DNA from: Bacteroidales bacterium
Lineage (GTDB): Bacteria; Bacteroidota; Bacteroidia; Bacteroidales; UBA12077
Length of the DNA: 64,000 nucleotides
Assembly: GCA_028282785.1 (NCBI GenBank)
Contig: JANQHE010000067.1
Coordinates: 1 to 64,000 of the forward strand
Direction of reading: 5' to 3'
The number at the start of each line of letters is the position of its first letter. Positions within the stretch are counted from its first letter, which is position 1. This document shows positions 1-8,623 of this stretch, one piece after another. The translations under genes were made by a program, and so were the position numbers. The notes beneath the pieces were generated by a model. That model worked only from the letters and a program-made list of their open reading frames with translations, did not search any database and was not told the origin of the DNA.

Positions 1-58
1 CAAGTGATACAGGGAAAAGGGTTATTTGTGTGCGACTTTCTCCTTGTATGAATTTCAT
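1..58 (-). CDS. IS1182-family transposase, N-terminal fragment cut by the window edge
   Basis: Reading leftwards from an ATG at 56-58 gives 19 codons that run off the window. The peptide begins MKFIQGESRTQ and continues TLFPVSL, the characteristic opening of IS1182-type DDE transposases, where a Q-T-LFP motif follows the start within about 15 residues. The rest of the gene, and whether it is intact, lie outside the window. The bases from 59 to roughly 190 would be the noncoding end of the insertion sequence; I could not place its terminal inverted repeat. Identification rests on the N-terminal signature only. Confidence 0.7.
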   Translation of the reverse strand, partial: MKFIQGESRTQITLFPVSL

Positions 59-303
59 GGCCTTTGGCTTTGTTTTTTCTAAATTACTGACGAATAGAAC
101 AATTGCCAATTTTATAAACCTTTAAATGATTAATTGTTAGTAAATTAGTATGAAATGTTAATAACAAGGTTTTTAGACAGTCTGACGGCTCAAATATGCG
201 TAGTGAGGGATTTCAAGGTACTTAACTATCAATTTGCACCGCAGTTTATTAAATGTTATTTAGTCCATTATTAGCGTTCACCCCGCATTACATATATTTT
301 TTG
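59..303. other. Noncoding stretch between the IS transposase and the HNH remnant
   Basis: No reading frame of note on either strand. The left part is presumably the promoter side and end of the IS1182-like element. I see no clear target-site duplication, terminator or RNA gene here. Confidence 0.4.
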
Positions 304-756
304 TTAGCAGCTTTTATTGTTCAATTCAATTTTTCTTTTCAAATATTCAGGTGAAGGGTAGTTTTTCTCAACCTTCGGGAGTTTAATTTTTTCTGCTGTT
401 ACTCCTAAGTTATTTAAACACTTCACTGAGTAGTCAGGCAGAATCTTTACTAACCCTTTATCAAATGCAATCTCATGATTAACACATAGTGCTATCCCAT
501 TATCAATTGTATCTGGACCTCCGTTTTTCACATCCCATATGTGAGAAGCTCTTAAAAGTTTAATTTCATTCATCTCACAAATAGAACAACAATTATCGTA
601 AGTTTCCAAAACCTTTTTTCTAAATGTTGATTGCTTTCTAATCGGTTTTATCACTTCAGATTTTTGCCATTCCCATCTATTTGGGTAAGGTCTATCTGAA
701 AATATTACATCATACTTTCCATCTTCAAAATATTGAATTATTGGTAGTGATTCAAA
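304..756 (-). pseudogene. HNH endonuclease, 5'-truncated
   Basis: The C-terminal part of an HNH nuclease is readable from 756 down to the TAA at 304-306. A zinc-finger-like CCSIC, the ASHIWD segment and DNGIALCVNHEIAFDKG form the catalytic beta-beta-alpha finger of the HNH_2-type family, often fused behind a modification-recognition domain. The frame stays open past the GTG at 652-654 back to an in-frame stop at 757-759, giving about 34 extra residues (…YPNRWEWQKSE) that look like native coding sequence. The true N-terminal domain is therefore missing, replaced at about 757 by an unrelated fragment on the other strand. Function is probably lost. Confidence 0.65.
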
Positions 757-1018
757 TCAATTCAAGGGATATGATGCTGTATTTTTAGATAGTACACAAA
801 CAGTAGGCATAAGTCCAGACGAGTTTAAGGCACTCAAAAAGAAATATCCAAACACTTCATTCATCCTTGTATTCAAAGCCAATCGAGATAGCACATCAAA
901 AGGGGGAAGTGATTGGGAGTATGACGTAGATACAATAATACACATTGAGAATCAAAGTGCAACAATGGAAAAAAACCGTTTCCCAAACGGTAGTAACGAA
1001 ACAATTAAAATCTTTTAA
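757..1018 (+). pseudogene. P-loop (RecA/AAA-like) ATPase, C-terminal fragment
   Basis: The plus-strand frame through 761-1018 reads FKGYDAVFLDSTQTVGISP, then a segment ending KKYPNTSFILVFKANRD, and terminates at TAA 1016-1018. The hydrophobic strand ending in FLDS resembles a Walker B, and FILVFKANRD a sensor-type strand, so it looks like the last third of a RecA/DnaB-like or AAA ATPase of a phage-type module. There is no start codon or Walker A: the upstream part is missing at the junction with the HNH fragment near 757. It ends one base before the next gene's ATG, consistent with a former operon. Confidence 0.5.
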
Positions 1019-1019
1019 A

Positions 1020-1352
1020 ATGGAAGAAGCAGCAATGAAATTTTTATGGATAGTAATAGGAGCAATAGGCTCTTTAATCGTAGGGATTTTGTTTTTTATT
1101 GTCCGGAATTCTATTTCAAAAAATGCAATGAAAGAAACAGTGTCAGCTAAAACAGATTTACTGGAAAAAGATATTGAACACTCAACAAAAGAATTGGAAG
1201 GAGCGGAAAGTAAGTTTTCTATTCTTTATAAAAGGGTTTCGGATTTAAGAGATAGTGCAAAAGAGATTTATGTAAGTAAAGAACTGTTTCACCAAACCAT
1301 TCAGCAATTAAATGAAAAGTTGGACACCATTTTAAAATTTGTAGAAAAATGA
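1020..1352 (+). CDS. Small membrane-anchored coiled-coil protein of a phage-type module
   Basis: 110 residues from the ATG at 1020. An in-frame alternative start at 945 lies inside the preceding fragment's tail and is unlikely. Residues about 7-27 (FLWIVIGAIGSLIVGILFFIV) are one membrane helix; the rest is charged, heptad-like helix (SAKTDLLEKDIEHSTKELEGAESKF…). It lies between the ATPase remnant and a holin gene. A role in lysis or envelope anchoring is inferred from position only; no enzymatic motif is visible. Confidence 0.55.
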   Translation: MEEAAMKFLWIVIGAIGSLIVGILFFIVRNSISKNAMKETVSAKTDLLEKDIEHSTKELEGAESKFSILYKRVSDLRDSAKEIYVSKELFHQTIQQLNEKLDTILKFVEK

Positions 1353-1381
1353 CAGGCATTGCCTGATTTAATAAGAAATCA

Positions 1382-1801
1382 ATGAAAATATTTAACAAGA
1401 TTCTAGGAGCAGGAACGGCAAAAACTTTGAAAGAAGGTACAAAACTTATTGATGAGATATTTACTACCAAAGAAGAAAAACTCCAGGGAAAAATGGAGCT
1501 ATTTAAAATGGCAGTAACCGATAGGGGATCAGCCAGAGAAATGTATGCTAATGACAGTTGGTTACAAAAAGTGTTTGCTATATTTTTTCTTATTGCATGG
1601 GTAGGATTAACAGCGTTGATGCTAAAATATTTCATATTCCAGTCTGTACAATTGGATGATTGGCAAATAGCTTTTATAAGTGGTATCAATGGTGGAATTT
1701 CAACAAAGCTAAGTACTATAATTGACTTTCTTTTTGGTGGTGCAATTAGTGGAGTAAATAGTATCAATTTAAAAAATAAACGTAAAAATGAAATTAGTTA
1801 A
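1382..1801 (+). CDS. 3-TM holin-like protein (GTA/phage holin type)
   Basis: 139 residues. An amphipathic N-terminus with KEGTKLIDEIFTTKEEKLQ is followed by ANDSWLQKVFAIFFLIAWVGL and further hydrophobic segments to about residue 120, then a basic tail. The layout, including the 'W-x-R/K-P/V' type entry into the first helix, is that of the three-transmembrane holin family known from gene-transfer agents and phages, which lets endolysin cross the inner membrane. It overlaps the start of the following (broken) DUF5675 gene by 14 bases, as in a compact lysis operon. No intact endolysin remains next to it. Confidence 0.6.
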   Translation: MKIFNKILGAGTAKTLKEGTKLIDEIFTTKEEKLQGKMELFKMAVTDRGSAREMYANDSWLQKVFAIFFLIAWVGLTALMLKYFIFQSVQLDDWQIAFISGINGGISTKLSTIIDFLFGGAISGVNSINLKNKRKNEIS

Positions 1802-2239
1802 TACAAGAATAGCAAGAGATAATGAAAGTACATTAGGTTTGCTAACAATAAATAGTCAAAAATTTTTTTTGTTATTGAAGATGAGAAAAGAGATATTAAG
1901 GTTAAAGGAGAAACATGTATTCCACCAGGTAAATATGAAATCAAGTTTAGAAAGCAGTTAACACCACTAACTAAAAAATACCGAGCTAACTATTCCTAGT
2001 TTACTTACCATTTAGAATTATTAAATGTACCTGGATTTACAAATGTTTACATTCACGTTGGAAATTTCGAAAGTTCTACAGCTACTTGCCAAGTTGTGGG
2101 CAATAAAGCGGGTTTTGACAGTAATAATCATTTTAGGAACTACGAAAGTACAGATAACTTTAAACGTTTATATGTTTTAGTTTCTAATGCTTTTAATAAT
2201 GGTGAAGAAGTTACCTATGAAGTTATAGATCGGGATTAG
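1788..2239 (+). pseudogene. DUF5675 family protein, frameshifted and with an in-frame stop
   Basis: From the ATG at 1788 the frame reads MKLVNTRIARDNESTLGLLTIN. A run of eight T (1863-1870) then breaks it; adding one T restores FFVIEDEKRDIKVKGETCIPPGKYEI, the DUF5675 signature. A second lesion is the TAG at 1997-1999, after which the conserved NVPGFTNVYIHVGN and TCQVVG motifs continue to a TAG at 2237-2239. DUF5675 proteins accompany phage lysis genes; their biochemical role is not known to me. With two lesions the gene is almost certainly dead, unless the homopolymer difference is a sequencing error, which would not explain the stop. Confidence 0.75.
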
Positions 2240-2273
2240 GTTAAATTTAGTTTTTCGTTTTGGCTAAAATCAG

Positions 2274-2303
2274 AAAGGGATTCACAATTGAATTCCTTTT
2301 TTA
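2274..2303. terminator. Probable hairpin terminator between convergent genes
   Basis: AAAGGGATTC and GAATTCCTTT pair with one wobble around a six-base loop and are followed by a T run, between the DUF5675 remnant and the convergent M23 gene. Confidence 0.45.
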
Positions 2304-2957
2304 TTTCCTATTAATGTAAGGAAAAGGATCTATTTTTTTATTATTCAATATAATTTCATAGTGAAGATGATAACCATTGGAAATCCCCGAATTACCAACA
2401 GTTCCAATAATATCACCCTTTCTTATTTTTTGTCCTTCTTTTATATTAATATTACTCAAATGAGCATATATTGTAGAATATTCATCATTATGATATATTT
2501 TAATCCATTTCCCATAAGTTCTGGAATAGCTTGCAAACATAACAAAGCCATCTGCAGTAGAATGTACATTTGTTCCTTTGGGGCAACTTATATCAAGTCC
2601 CTTATGCTTTATTTTCTTTTTGTAAATTGGATGTTTTCTCATTCCATAGAAAGATGTTATCCTTGCAGTTTTAGTCTTTATTGGGTTACCACTTGGAATA
2701 TAGTTACTTTCAATATATCCTTTGTACTTTAAAGCTTCAATTGGTTTTTCTTTAGTTTGTCTATTACTATAAGACAAGGTTATTTCATCCCATTCTTTTT
2801 CAAGATTAACAATAAACAAACTATCAGTTTCCCAATTGAATGTTTTACTTAGTATTAATGAATCAAAATTAGAAGAATTAATTTGAAACATCTGAGCGCA
2901 ACAATAATTTATTGTAAAATTAAAAATGAAAATAATAAGTAAAAAAGATTTGTTCAT
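2301..2957 (-). CDS. Exported M23 zinc metallopeptidase
   Basis: The ATG at 2955-2957 (MNKSFLLII…) is preferred over an alternative start 24 bases upstream because it gives a clean signal peptide (hydrophobic core, then CCAQ). The C-terminal half is an M23/LytM domain: TSFYGMRKHPI, HKGLDI with the zinc-binding H and D, and NGYHLHYEI with the HxH pair. All zinc ligands are present, so it should cleave peptide bridges of peptidoglycan in the periplasm. It is divergent from the neighbouring exported-protein operon and convergent with the phage-type module; membership of either is unproven. Confidence 0.85.
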   Translation of the reverse strand: MNKSFLLIIFIFNFTINYCCAQMFQINSSNFDSLILSKTFNWETDSLFIVNLEKEWDEITLSYSNRQTKEKPIEALKYKGYIESNYIPSGNPIKTKTARITSFYGMRKHPIYKKKIKHKGLDISCPKGTNVHSTADGFVMFASYSRTYGKWIKIYHNDEYSTIYAHLSNINIKEGQKIRKGDIIGTVGNSGISNGYHLHYEIILNNKKIDPFPYINRK

Positions 2958-3028
2958 AGTTTTATACAATAATAGTAACAAATTTTATTTTTTTAAATAA
3001 ATTATTTATAGTTTTAAAATAAAAAACA

Positions 3029-3505
3029 ATGAAATTTTATTCATGTATTTTCTTGATTTTTCTTTCATATAACCTTTTCAGTCAAAAATGTAATCTATCT
3101 TTTAATGAATGGGAATTAAAACAAATAGAAAAGGTAAATAATTTAGCCGTATCTAATCCAGAATACTATATCGATTATGGGATTGGCGCTAATAATAATA
3201 AATCGACCGCTTATAGAGCAGCTCAAATTGACGCATTACGAAAATTACCATTCAACATAAATGTAAGGATTAAAAATTGTACTGAAATAACTAATGATGA
3301 ATTTAAAATAATTACTAAAGCTATTACAGAGATGGAAATAATTAATCCAATTTATATACCTCTGGATACAATTAATTATAAAAATAATTACTACATAGCT
3401 GTTGCTGTAAAAAAAAGCAGAAAAGAGTATGAATCAGAGTTTCATAGCGCATATATCAATAAACAATTTGATGATATTATTAAAAAAACTTTTGAATGTA
3501 AATGA
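3029..3505 (+). CDS. Exported LPP20-like protein
   Basis: 158 residues with an N-terminal signal peptide ending near FSQ. The core DYGIGANNNKSTAYRAAQIDALRKL resembles the LPP20 fold: a glycine-rich turn, then an alanine-spaced helix entering a beta sheet. No lipobox cysteine sits at the cleavage site, so it may be periplasmic rather than a lipoprotein. It opens the plus-strand run and overlaps the next gene by four bases (ATGA), implying coupled translation. A second LPP20-like protein lies at the other end of the cluster (13226-13873). Confidence 0.5.
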   Translation: MKFYSCIFLIFLSYNLFSQKCNLSFNEWELKQIEKVNNLAVSNPEYYIDYGIGANNNKSTAYRAAQIDALRKLPFNINVRIKNCTEITNDEFKIITKAITEMEIINPIYIPLDTINYKNNYYIAVAVKKSRKEYESEFHSAYINKQFDDIIKKTFECK

Positions 3506-5832
3506 TGAAAACTGTTAAGAAATATTTATTGCTTATTTGTGTTTGTCTTTCGTGTCAAATATCCCATTTATATGCACAAGACAATAGAGATAAAATTAAT
3601 GAACCTTTAGATTCAGCAATAAGTGCATACAAAAATAAAGAGTTTGAATTGGCAAATGTTTTGTTTTCAAGAGCTAGCAAATTAATAAATGATGAAATAG
3701 ATCACTTAAGATTAAAAGACAACTCAACTCTGGAAATATCAGAACTAAAAAATCTTGATGCTTTTTGTTTAGAGAAAATAAAAGAATTGAATAATATTTT
3801 AAGTAATCAAGAGAATTTTTCTGACGGAAAATCAGATAAATATAAAAATTTAGATCTTGCTGATTTCGAATTTGATGAGCTTAATAATCAATTGTGCTCA
3901 GATTGGATTGACTTACCTCATTATAACTCAATGGAAGAAAAGATTAGTTATGTAAGAAATTATGTAAAGGATAAATATAATTCCTTAAATTTTTCTGGAA
4001 ATTTCAAAACAGTTGAAAGTATAGATCAGTTATGGCTTATAAACAATCGATGGCAATTGAGCACAAAAATTTCATATATGAATTGGAGAGATAGTTTATC
4101 TATACTTCAACAAACATATACAACATATCAGGATAAGTTAAATATACATATTGATAATAAAGCTAGACTGGAATTATTATTAAAAGAAAAAGTAAAGGAA
4201 ATTGAAAATACAAATAGCCTCCTTTCAAATGAAAAAAATAATAAAATAAGAATTGAAGATAGAATCAAAGACTTGAAAAAAAGCCTTGATGCACATCTAT
4301 CAATTATTCCACTTAATATTATTATAGTTGGTAGAATTAAAGATTGTTGTAGTAAAGACAAATACGAGCTACTTAAAATTCTTGACAACAAATTGTTAGA
4401 CAGAGCAGAAGAAGTAATAAAAGGTTGGAAAATTGTTAATGTAAGTTCAATCGATAATAAAGCTGAAATTGATGAATTTTTTGTTGCATATAAAGAAGCT
4501 CATTCTCAGATAGAAGACAATTACTATGGTGAGTTACAAAAAACATTTAGAGATAAAAATAAAATTGAACAATTATATTATTATAAAATATCGAGAATTG
4601 AGGTTTATAAGTATGCCCAGTCAAAAATAAGTAAAGAAGATTTAGGAGTAAACTTAAGTACTGCTGACACTTCTGATAATTTTGATTTTAATGTGTTTGA
4701 ATGTAAAATGCAAAATAATAATTTGATTCTTAGTGATGGACAAAACTTTGATAATTTAAATCTTGGAATACAGGTGAAAAAGTACATTGTTGGACAGCTT
4801 GAATTTATTGATAATATAAATATTAAATATAAAAATGAAATAAATGATGCTTTAAAAAACTATGATATAAAGATTTCAAAATTAAAGAATGAATTACTCA
4901 ATACAGAAAACAAAATAAGAGGATTTGAAAATCTAATAACTAAACTCACTAAAGAGAAAGAAGATATTAATGCAAAGATTCTACAAGAAAATAAAATAAT
5001 ATCTAATGCAGATTCTAATGACAATATAATGCAAAAATACTTGAATGCGCGGGATAAGTACGAAGATTTTTATAAAACGAGGTATACTTTTATTAATAAA
5101 CCAGAAATTAGAAAAGCTGACAATAATCCAGACGGTCTTAAGAGAGAAGAAATATTCGAAACAATGGTGGAACCTATTTTCAATAAATTTAAAGAACTAA
5201 ATAGTAGGGAAAGTAAAACAATTGTTTTTCAAGGCAAAAAGGATGAATTTTCAATTTACTACAAGTTTAAACATCTATATATTGAATATAGCCCTAAAAT
5301 TGTTGGATTTAGGATTCTAACACTAAGTTCTTTCACTATAAATGATCCTATTGAGAACAATTCAATTAAATATTATTTCCTTAATGTAGCATTTAAAGTT
5401 AAATGGGATTATGAATTGCTACCATCATTAATTATTAAAGAAGATAATCAAATAGTATTTGATGAATCTACTAATTTAAGCTGGCGTAGGGCGTGGATCG
5501 ACAACAACCATTCTATTGAAAACCAATTTGGGGCAACAAGTGAAAATGACAACATTAGCCTTATTAAAACTAAGTATTCTAATTGGCGAATTCCGAATAA
5601 AGAAGAATTAAAATCTTTAGGTCAAATTTTTCTAAAATCATCAATTAGTGATGTAAATAAACTAAATATGATCGGAATTTCAAATAATCCAAAATTACCA
5701 GTATGGGGAGACGAGACAAAGCTTAATGATTACTCCGAAGACAAGAGATTAATAATGAAGATTGACGGTAAAACAATAAAATTTGATTATAAACCCACTA
5801 CAGAAGGTGCCTATTATATTTTAGTGAAATGA
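3502..5832 (+). CDS. Exported coiled-coil protein with C-terminal DUF1566-like domain
   Basis: 776 residues. A signal peptide (LLLICVCLSCQISHLYAQ) is followed by a short TPR-like helical start (AYKNKEFELANVLFSRA), then long charged helices with strong coiled-coil character around residues 205-270 and 440-510. From about residue 650 the chain reads TNLSWRRAW…NWRIPNKEELKSL, the pattern of DUF1566/Lcl-C domains, which often end exported or fimbrial proteins in Bacteroidota. It overlaps both neighbours by four bases. The combination suggests a periplasmic structural or adaptor component. I do not recognise the whole protein. Confidence 0.55.
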   Translation: MMKTVKKYLLLICVCLSCQISHLYAQDNRDKINEPLDSAISAYKNKEFELANVLFSRASKLINDEIDHLRLKDNSTLEISELKNLDAFCLEKIKELNNILSNQENFSDGKSDKYKNLDLADFEFDELNNQLCSDWIDLPHYNSMEEKISYVRNYVKDKYNSLNFSGNFKTVESIDQLWLINNRWQLSTKISYMNWRDSLSILQQTYTTYQDKLNIHIDNKARLELLLKEKVKEIENTNSLLSNEKNNKIRIEDRIKDLKKSLDAHLSIIPLNIIIVGRIKDCCSKDKYELLKILDNKLLDRAEEVIKGWKIVNVSSIDNKAEIDEFFVAYKEAHSQIEDNYYGELQKTFRDKNKIEQLYYYKISRIEVYKYAQSKISKEDLGVNLSTADTSDNFDFNVFECKMQNNNLILSDGQNFDNLNLGIQVKKYIVGQLEFIDNINIKYKNEINDALKNYDIKISKLKNELLNTENKIRGFENLITKLTKEKEDINAKILQENKIISNADSNDNIMQKYLNARDKYEDFYKTRYTFINKPEIRKADNNPDGLKREEIFETMVEPIFNKFKELNSRESKTIVFQGKKDEFSIYYKFKHLYIEYSPKIVGFRILTLSSFTINDPIENNSIKYYFLNVAFKVKWDYELLPSLIIKEDNQIVFDESTNLSWRRAWIDNNHSIENQFGATSENDNISLIKTKYSNWRIPNKEELKSLGQIFLKSSISDVNKLNMIGISNNPKLPVWGDETKLNDYSEDKRLIMKIDGKTIKFDYKPTTEGAYYILVK

Positions 5833-8621
5833 ATAAAATAACATGTACATTATTAATACTATATTCATTGTGTTTTAATGTTAAAGCACAAAAAAAAGAT
5901 GACGCAGTTCTATGTATTCCATACGAAAACTTTATTTATTCAAACTACTTGCAAGATACAAGTACATCTCTGGGGTTATTTTATAAGAATAGGCCTTTAG
6001 CTTATAGTATAAAACAGTCAAAAAAAAATAATAGTTATCCAAAGAAATACATTGAAGCACCAATTAAACGATTCAATGAGAATAGACCTTTAATTATCTT
6101 TTTTAATACAAGAGGATATTTCAAAATAAATTTCTCTGATAAAAGAATTTTCACTAAAAATAATTGTAAGTATTGTAAATGTGGAAAAATTAAAACAAGT
6201 TATTGTTTTAAACCGATACAAGAAATAAAAAAATACTTTCAAGACAACAGTGATTTAAAGGTCTACAGATTAAAAATTTCCGATATTTTGTTAAGATATT
6301 TAAAAGAAAATAATTGCAATCTATATATAAATCAAGATAAAATTAGTAATAAAGAAACACTTGTTAATAACAGTATCTTATTAAATTATTACATTGACAT
6401 TAAAAAACCAATAAAAGTTGAACTCACAGGAAATTCTTTTATTGATAATAAAGAAATAAATATTAATCTTGATAATCCAATTAATGGCTTTTATTATTAT
6501 CTAAATGACACTTCACTATATGATATCTGGGAAGGAAAATTTAATTTAAAAATTAGTTTAGAAAGTGAGAATTTATTACAGGCTATCCAAAGAGGTGAGA
6601 TTAAAATTACAACTGAGGGATTAAAACCTATTAAATTTAGTATTGAAGATAAAAACCTATTTATTGATAAAATTTCACCAAAAGATGGGGAAATTCGATT
6701 TTGTATTTATAATAATATTGTATCTAGCTATGATACACTGAAATACAAACTATCAGATATTAGAACCGGATTAGATTCATTATTATTAAATGAAAAACAG
6801 TTAACATCTTTCGTTGATTATGAAGCTTTGCTTAAACTAAATAGAAGAGGTTTTTCTTTTAGTAATATTCAAGAAGATATATATCATAATCATCAAAAAT
6901 ATGTGATGGTTATAAATGACTCTCTTGAAACGAAATTAATAACTAAGCTTGACTATCCCTTTACCGTATTCTCCAAAGACACGAGTTTTCTTATTGATAA
7001 AGACTATAAATTTCAAATCAAAGAAATCGGAACTCAAAATTTATCAGAGAGATTTTCTATTTCTAAAGAAGAATTAATGCAAAAAAATGATTCTCAATCG
7101 TATATGAATATTTCAGGAACGAGTCTATTTTTAAAAAAGAAAGAAAAATGTGCTGTTTATATAAACTTTACTAATAAAGATTTGATTCAGTTATTCAGTG
7201 GGGCTGATTTCATAATTGATACGAACGTTTTTTCTAGTTCACAAATAAAAGTTATTCGTAATAAATTCCAAATTGGGGAATTCTATCCTATGTCAACATC
7301 AATTCTATTTTCTGTAAAAAATGCGGACAAAAACTTTATTATTAATGATAAGCAAATTAAAATTCCAATAATAAGCAATGAGATAACATTAAATGAAAAT
7401 AATTTAAAGGAAATTTTAAATTGTAACTATAAAATTCATTTCAATTTAGTAGAACCGTATAATAAAGCTTTACAAAGCTGTGAGATTTGGATTAATAATT
7501 CGAAAGTTTTTATTGATAAACACAATACATCATCATCTTTTGTTTTAACTAATCCTGACTTTTCATTTAAAATTAAATCTAATAATCAGTTTTTTAAATC
7601 ATATGAAAGTCATTACAATATTTCAGAATGGACTGAGACAAATTTGTTAAATAACCTTTTAATATTTAATGATAAAAGATTATTTGAATTCATTATTAAA
7701 AATGTTGAGTTGATTTTAAATTTTGACAAATATAGCATTGAACAATGGAATAACAGGAATTTTATATTAAACCAATATAATAGGAAAACTTATATTAAGG
7801 AATCAGAACTCATTGATTTAAAAAAGCAAATCTTCAGTACTTTCAATAATAATTTTTATGATATTTTAGAAAAAAAGGGAAATAGAAAATGTCAAATAAT
7901 GGTTTCCAGAAAGACAAAAGAATACAAATTTGTGTGTGAAAATTCAGAGTTAATACCGGATTCAATAACATTCTCTGATAATAAATTTCGAGAAACTAAA
8001 CCATTCAGAAATAATATTAAACTTTGGAAAACAGAAAATGATAGATTCAGCTATATTCTTCATTTTACGGCAAATAAAGGAATGGGTTTGATATGTAAAG
8101 AATGTACTTATAATAAAAAAAATATTCAGTACAAAGGAGAATTTTTGTCGGTTGAAAACCAGATTGATTTAAGTATAGACTTTCAAAAATTACCTGAAAT
8201 ACCATTTTATTATTTTGACGGAATTAAAGGCAGAAACAATGAACTAATTCGTACCGAAATAGACAATCTTATAAAACTTAAAGAGCAAAAAACAATACCA
8301 GATTTTTGTGTTTGTATTTATTATAAACCAGGAGTTTATGTAACTATATTTTCATGGGATAATGGGTTTAAAGAAAAAATTAATGATCAGTTTAAACCGA
8401 CACATTCTTTTATTAATTTAGGCAATAATAGTTCTTACTATGCCGACAAACCTTCTACGGTAAAGAAGAATATTTCAAAGATTATCGAACAAGTTCACGA
8501 TAAATATTATTTGAATAAAGTTAAAAATGTCTTGTATTTAACTGAGATGACATCAGTTGTAATGCGTAAGGAGTATTCAGTAAATAATAACCTTGTTAAA
8601 CCAATAATAAAACAATATTAG
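5829..8621 (+). CDS. Large exported protein of unknown function
   Basis: 930 residues starting with a short signal peptide (TLLILYSLCFNVKAQ). A small cysteine cluster CKYCKCGK near residue 115 could bind a metal or form disulfides. The remainder alternates beta-rich segments with Asn/Lys/Ile-rich linkers, without a motif I can name. A later CKECTYNKK near residue 758 is a second possible cysteine site. It overlaps the previous gene by four bases and is two bases from the vWA gene, so it should be translated as part of the same unit. Its size and secretion suggest an extracytoplasmic scaffold or binding protein; that is inference. Confidence 0.5.
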   Translation: MNKITCTLLILYSLCFNVKAQKKDDAVLCIPYENFIYSNYLQDTSTSLGLFYKNRPLAYSIKQSKKNNSYPKKYIEAPIKRFNENRPLIIFFNTRGYFKINFSDKRIFTKNNCKYCKCGKIKTSYCFKPIQEIKKYFQDNSDLKVYRLKISDILLRYLKENNCNLYINQDKISNKETLVNNSILLNYYIDIKKPIKVELTGNSFIDNKEININLDNPINGFYYYLNDTSLYDIWEGKFNLKISLESENLLQAIQRGEIKITTEGLKPIKFSIEDKNLFIDKISPKDGEIRFCIYNNIVSSYDTLKYKLSDIRTGLDSLLLNEKQLTSFVDYEALLKLNRRGFSFSNIQEDIYHNHQKYVMVINDSLETKLITKLDYPFTVFSKDTSFLIDKDYKFQIKEIGTQNLSERFSISKEELMQKNDSQSYMNISGTSLFLKKKEKCAVYINFTNKDLIQLFSGADFIIDTNVFSSSQIKVIRNKFQIGEFYPMSTSILFSVKNADKNFIINDKQIKIPIISNEITLNENNLKEILNCNYKIHFNLVEPYNKALQSCEIWINNSKVFIDKHNTSSSFVLTNPDFSFKIKSNNQFFKSYESHYNISEWTETNLLNNLLIFNDKRLFEFIIKNVELILNFDKYSIEQWNNRNFILNQYNRKTYIKESELIDLKKQIFSTFNNNFYDILEKKGNRKCQIMVSRKTKEYKFVCENSELIPDSITFSDNKFRETKPFRNNIKLWKTENDRFSYILHFTANKGMGLICKECTYNKKNIQYKGEFLSVENQIDLSIDFQKLPEIPFYYFDGIKGRNNELIRTEIDNLIKLKEQKTIPDFCVCIYYKPGVYVTIFSWDNGFKEKINDQFKPTHSFINLGNNSSYYADKPSTVKKNISKIIEQVHDKYYLNKVKNVLYLTEMTSVVMRKEYSVNNNLVKPIIKQY

Positions 8622-8623
8622 TA

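Noticed and set aside
1219..1767. 182-codon minus-strand frame over the holin
   Set aside because: Antisense shadow of the coiled-coil and holin genes, which have coherent topology on the plus strand.
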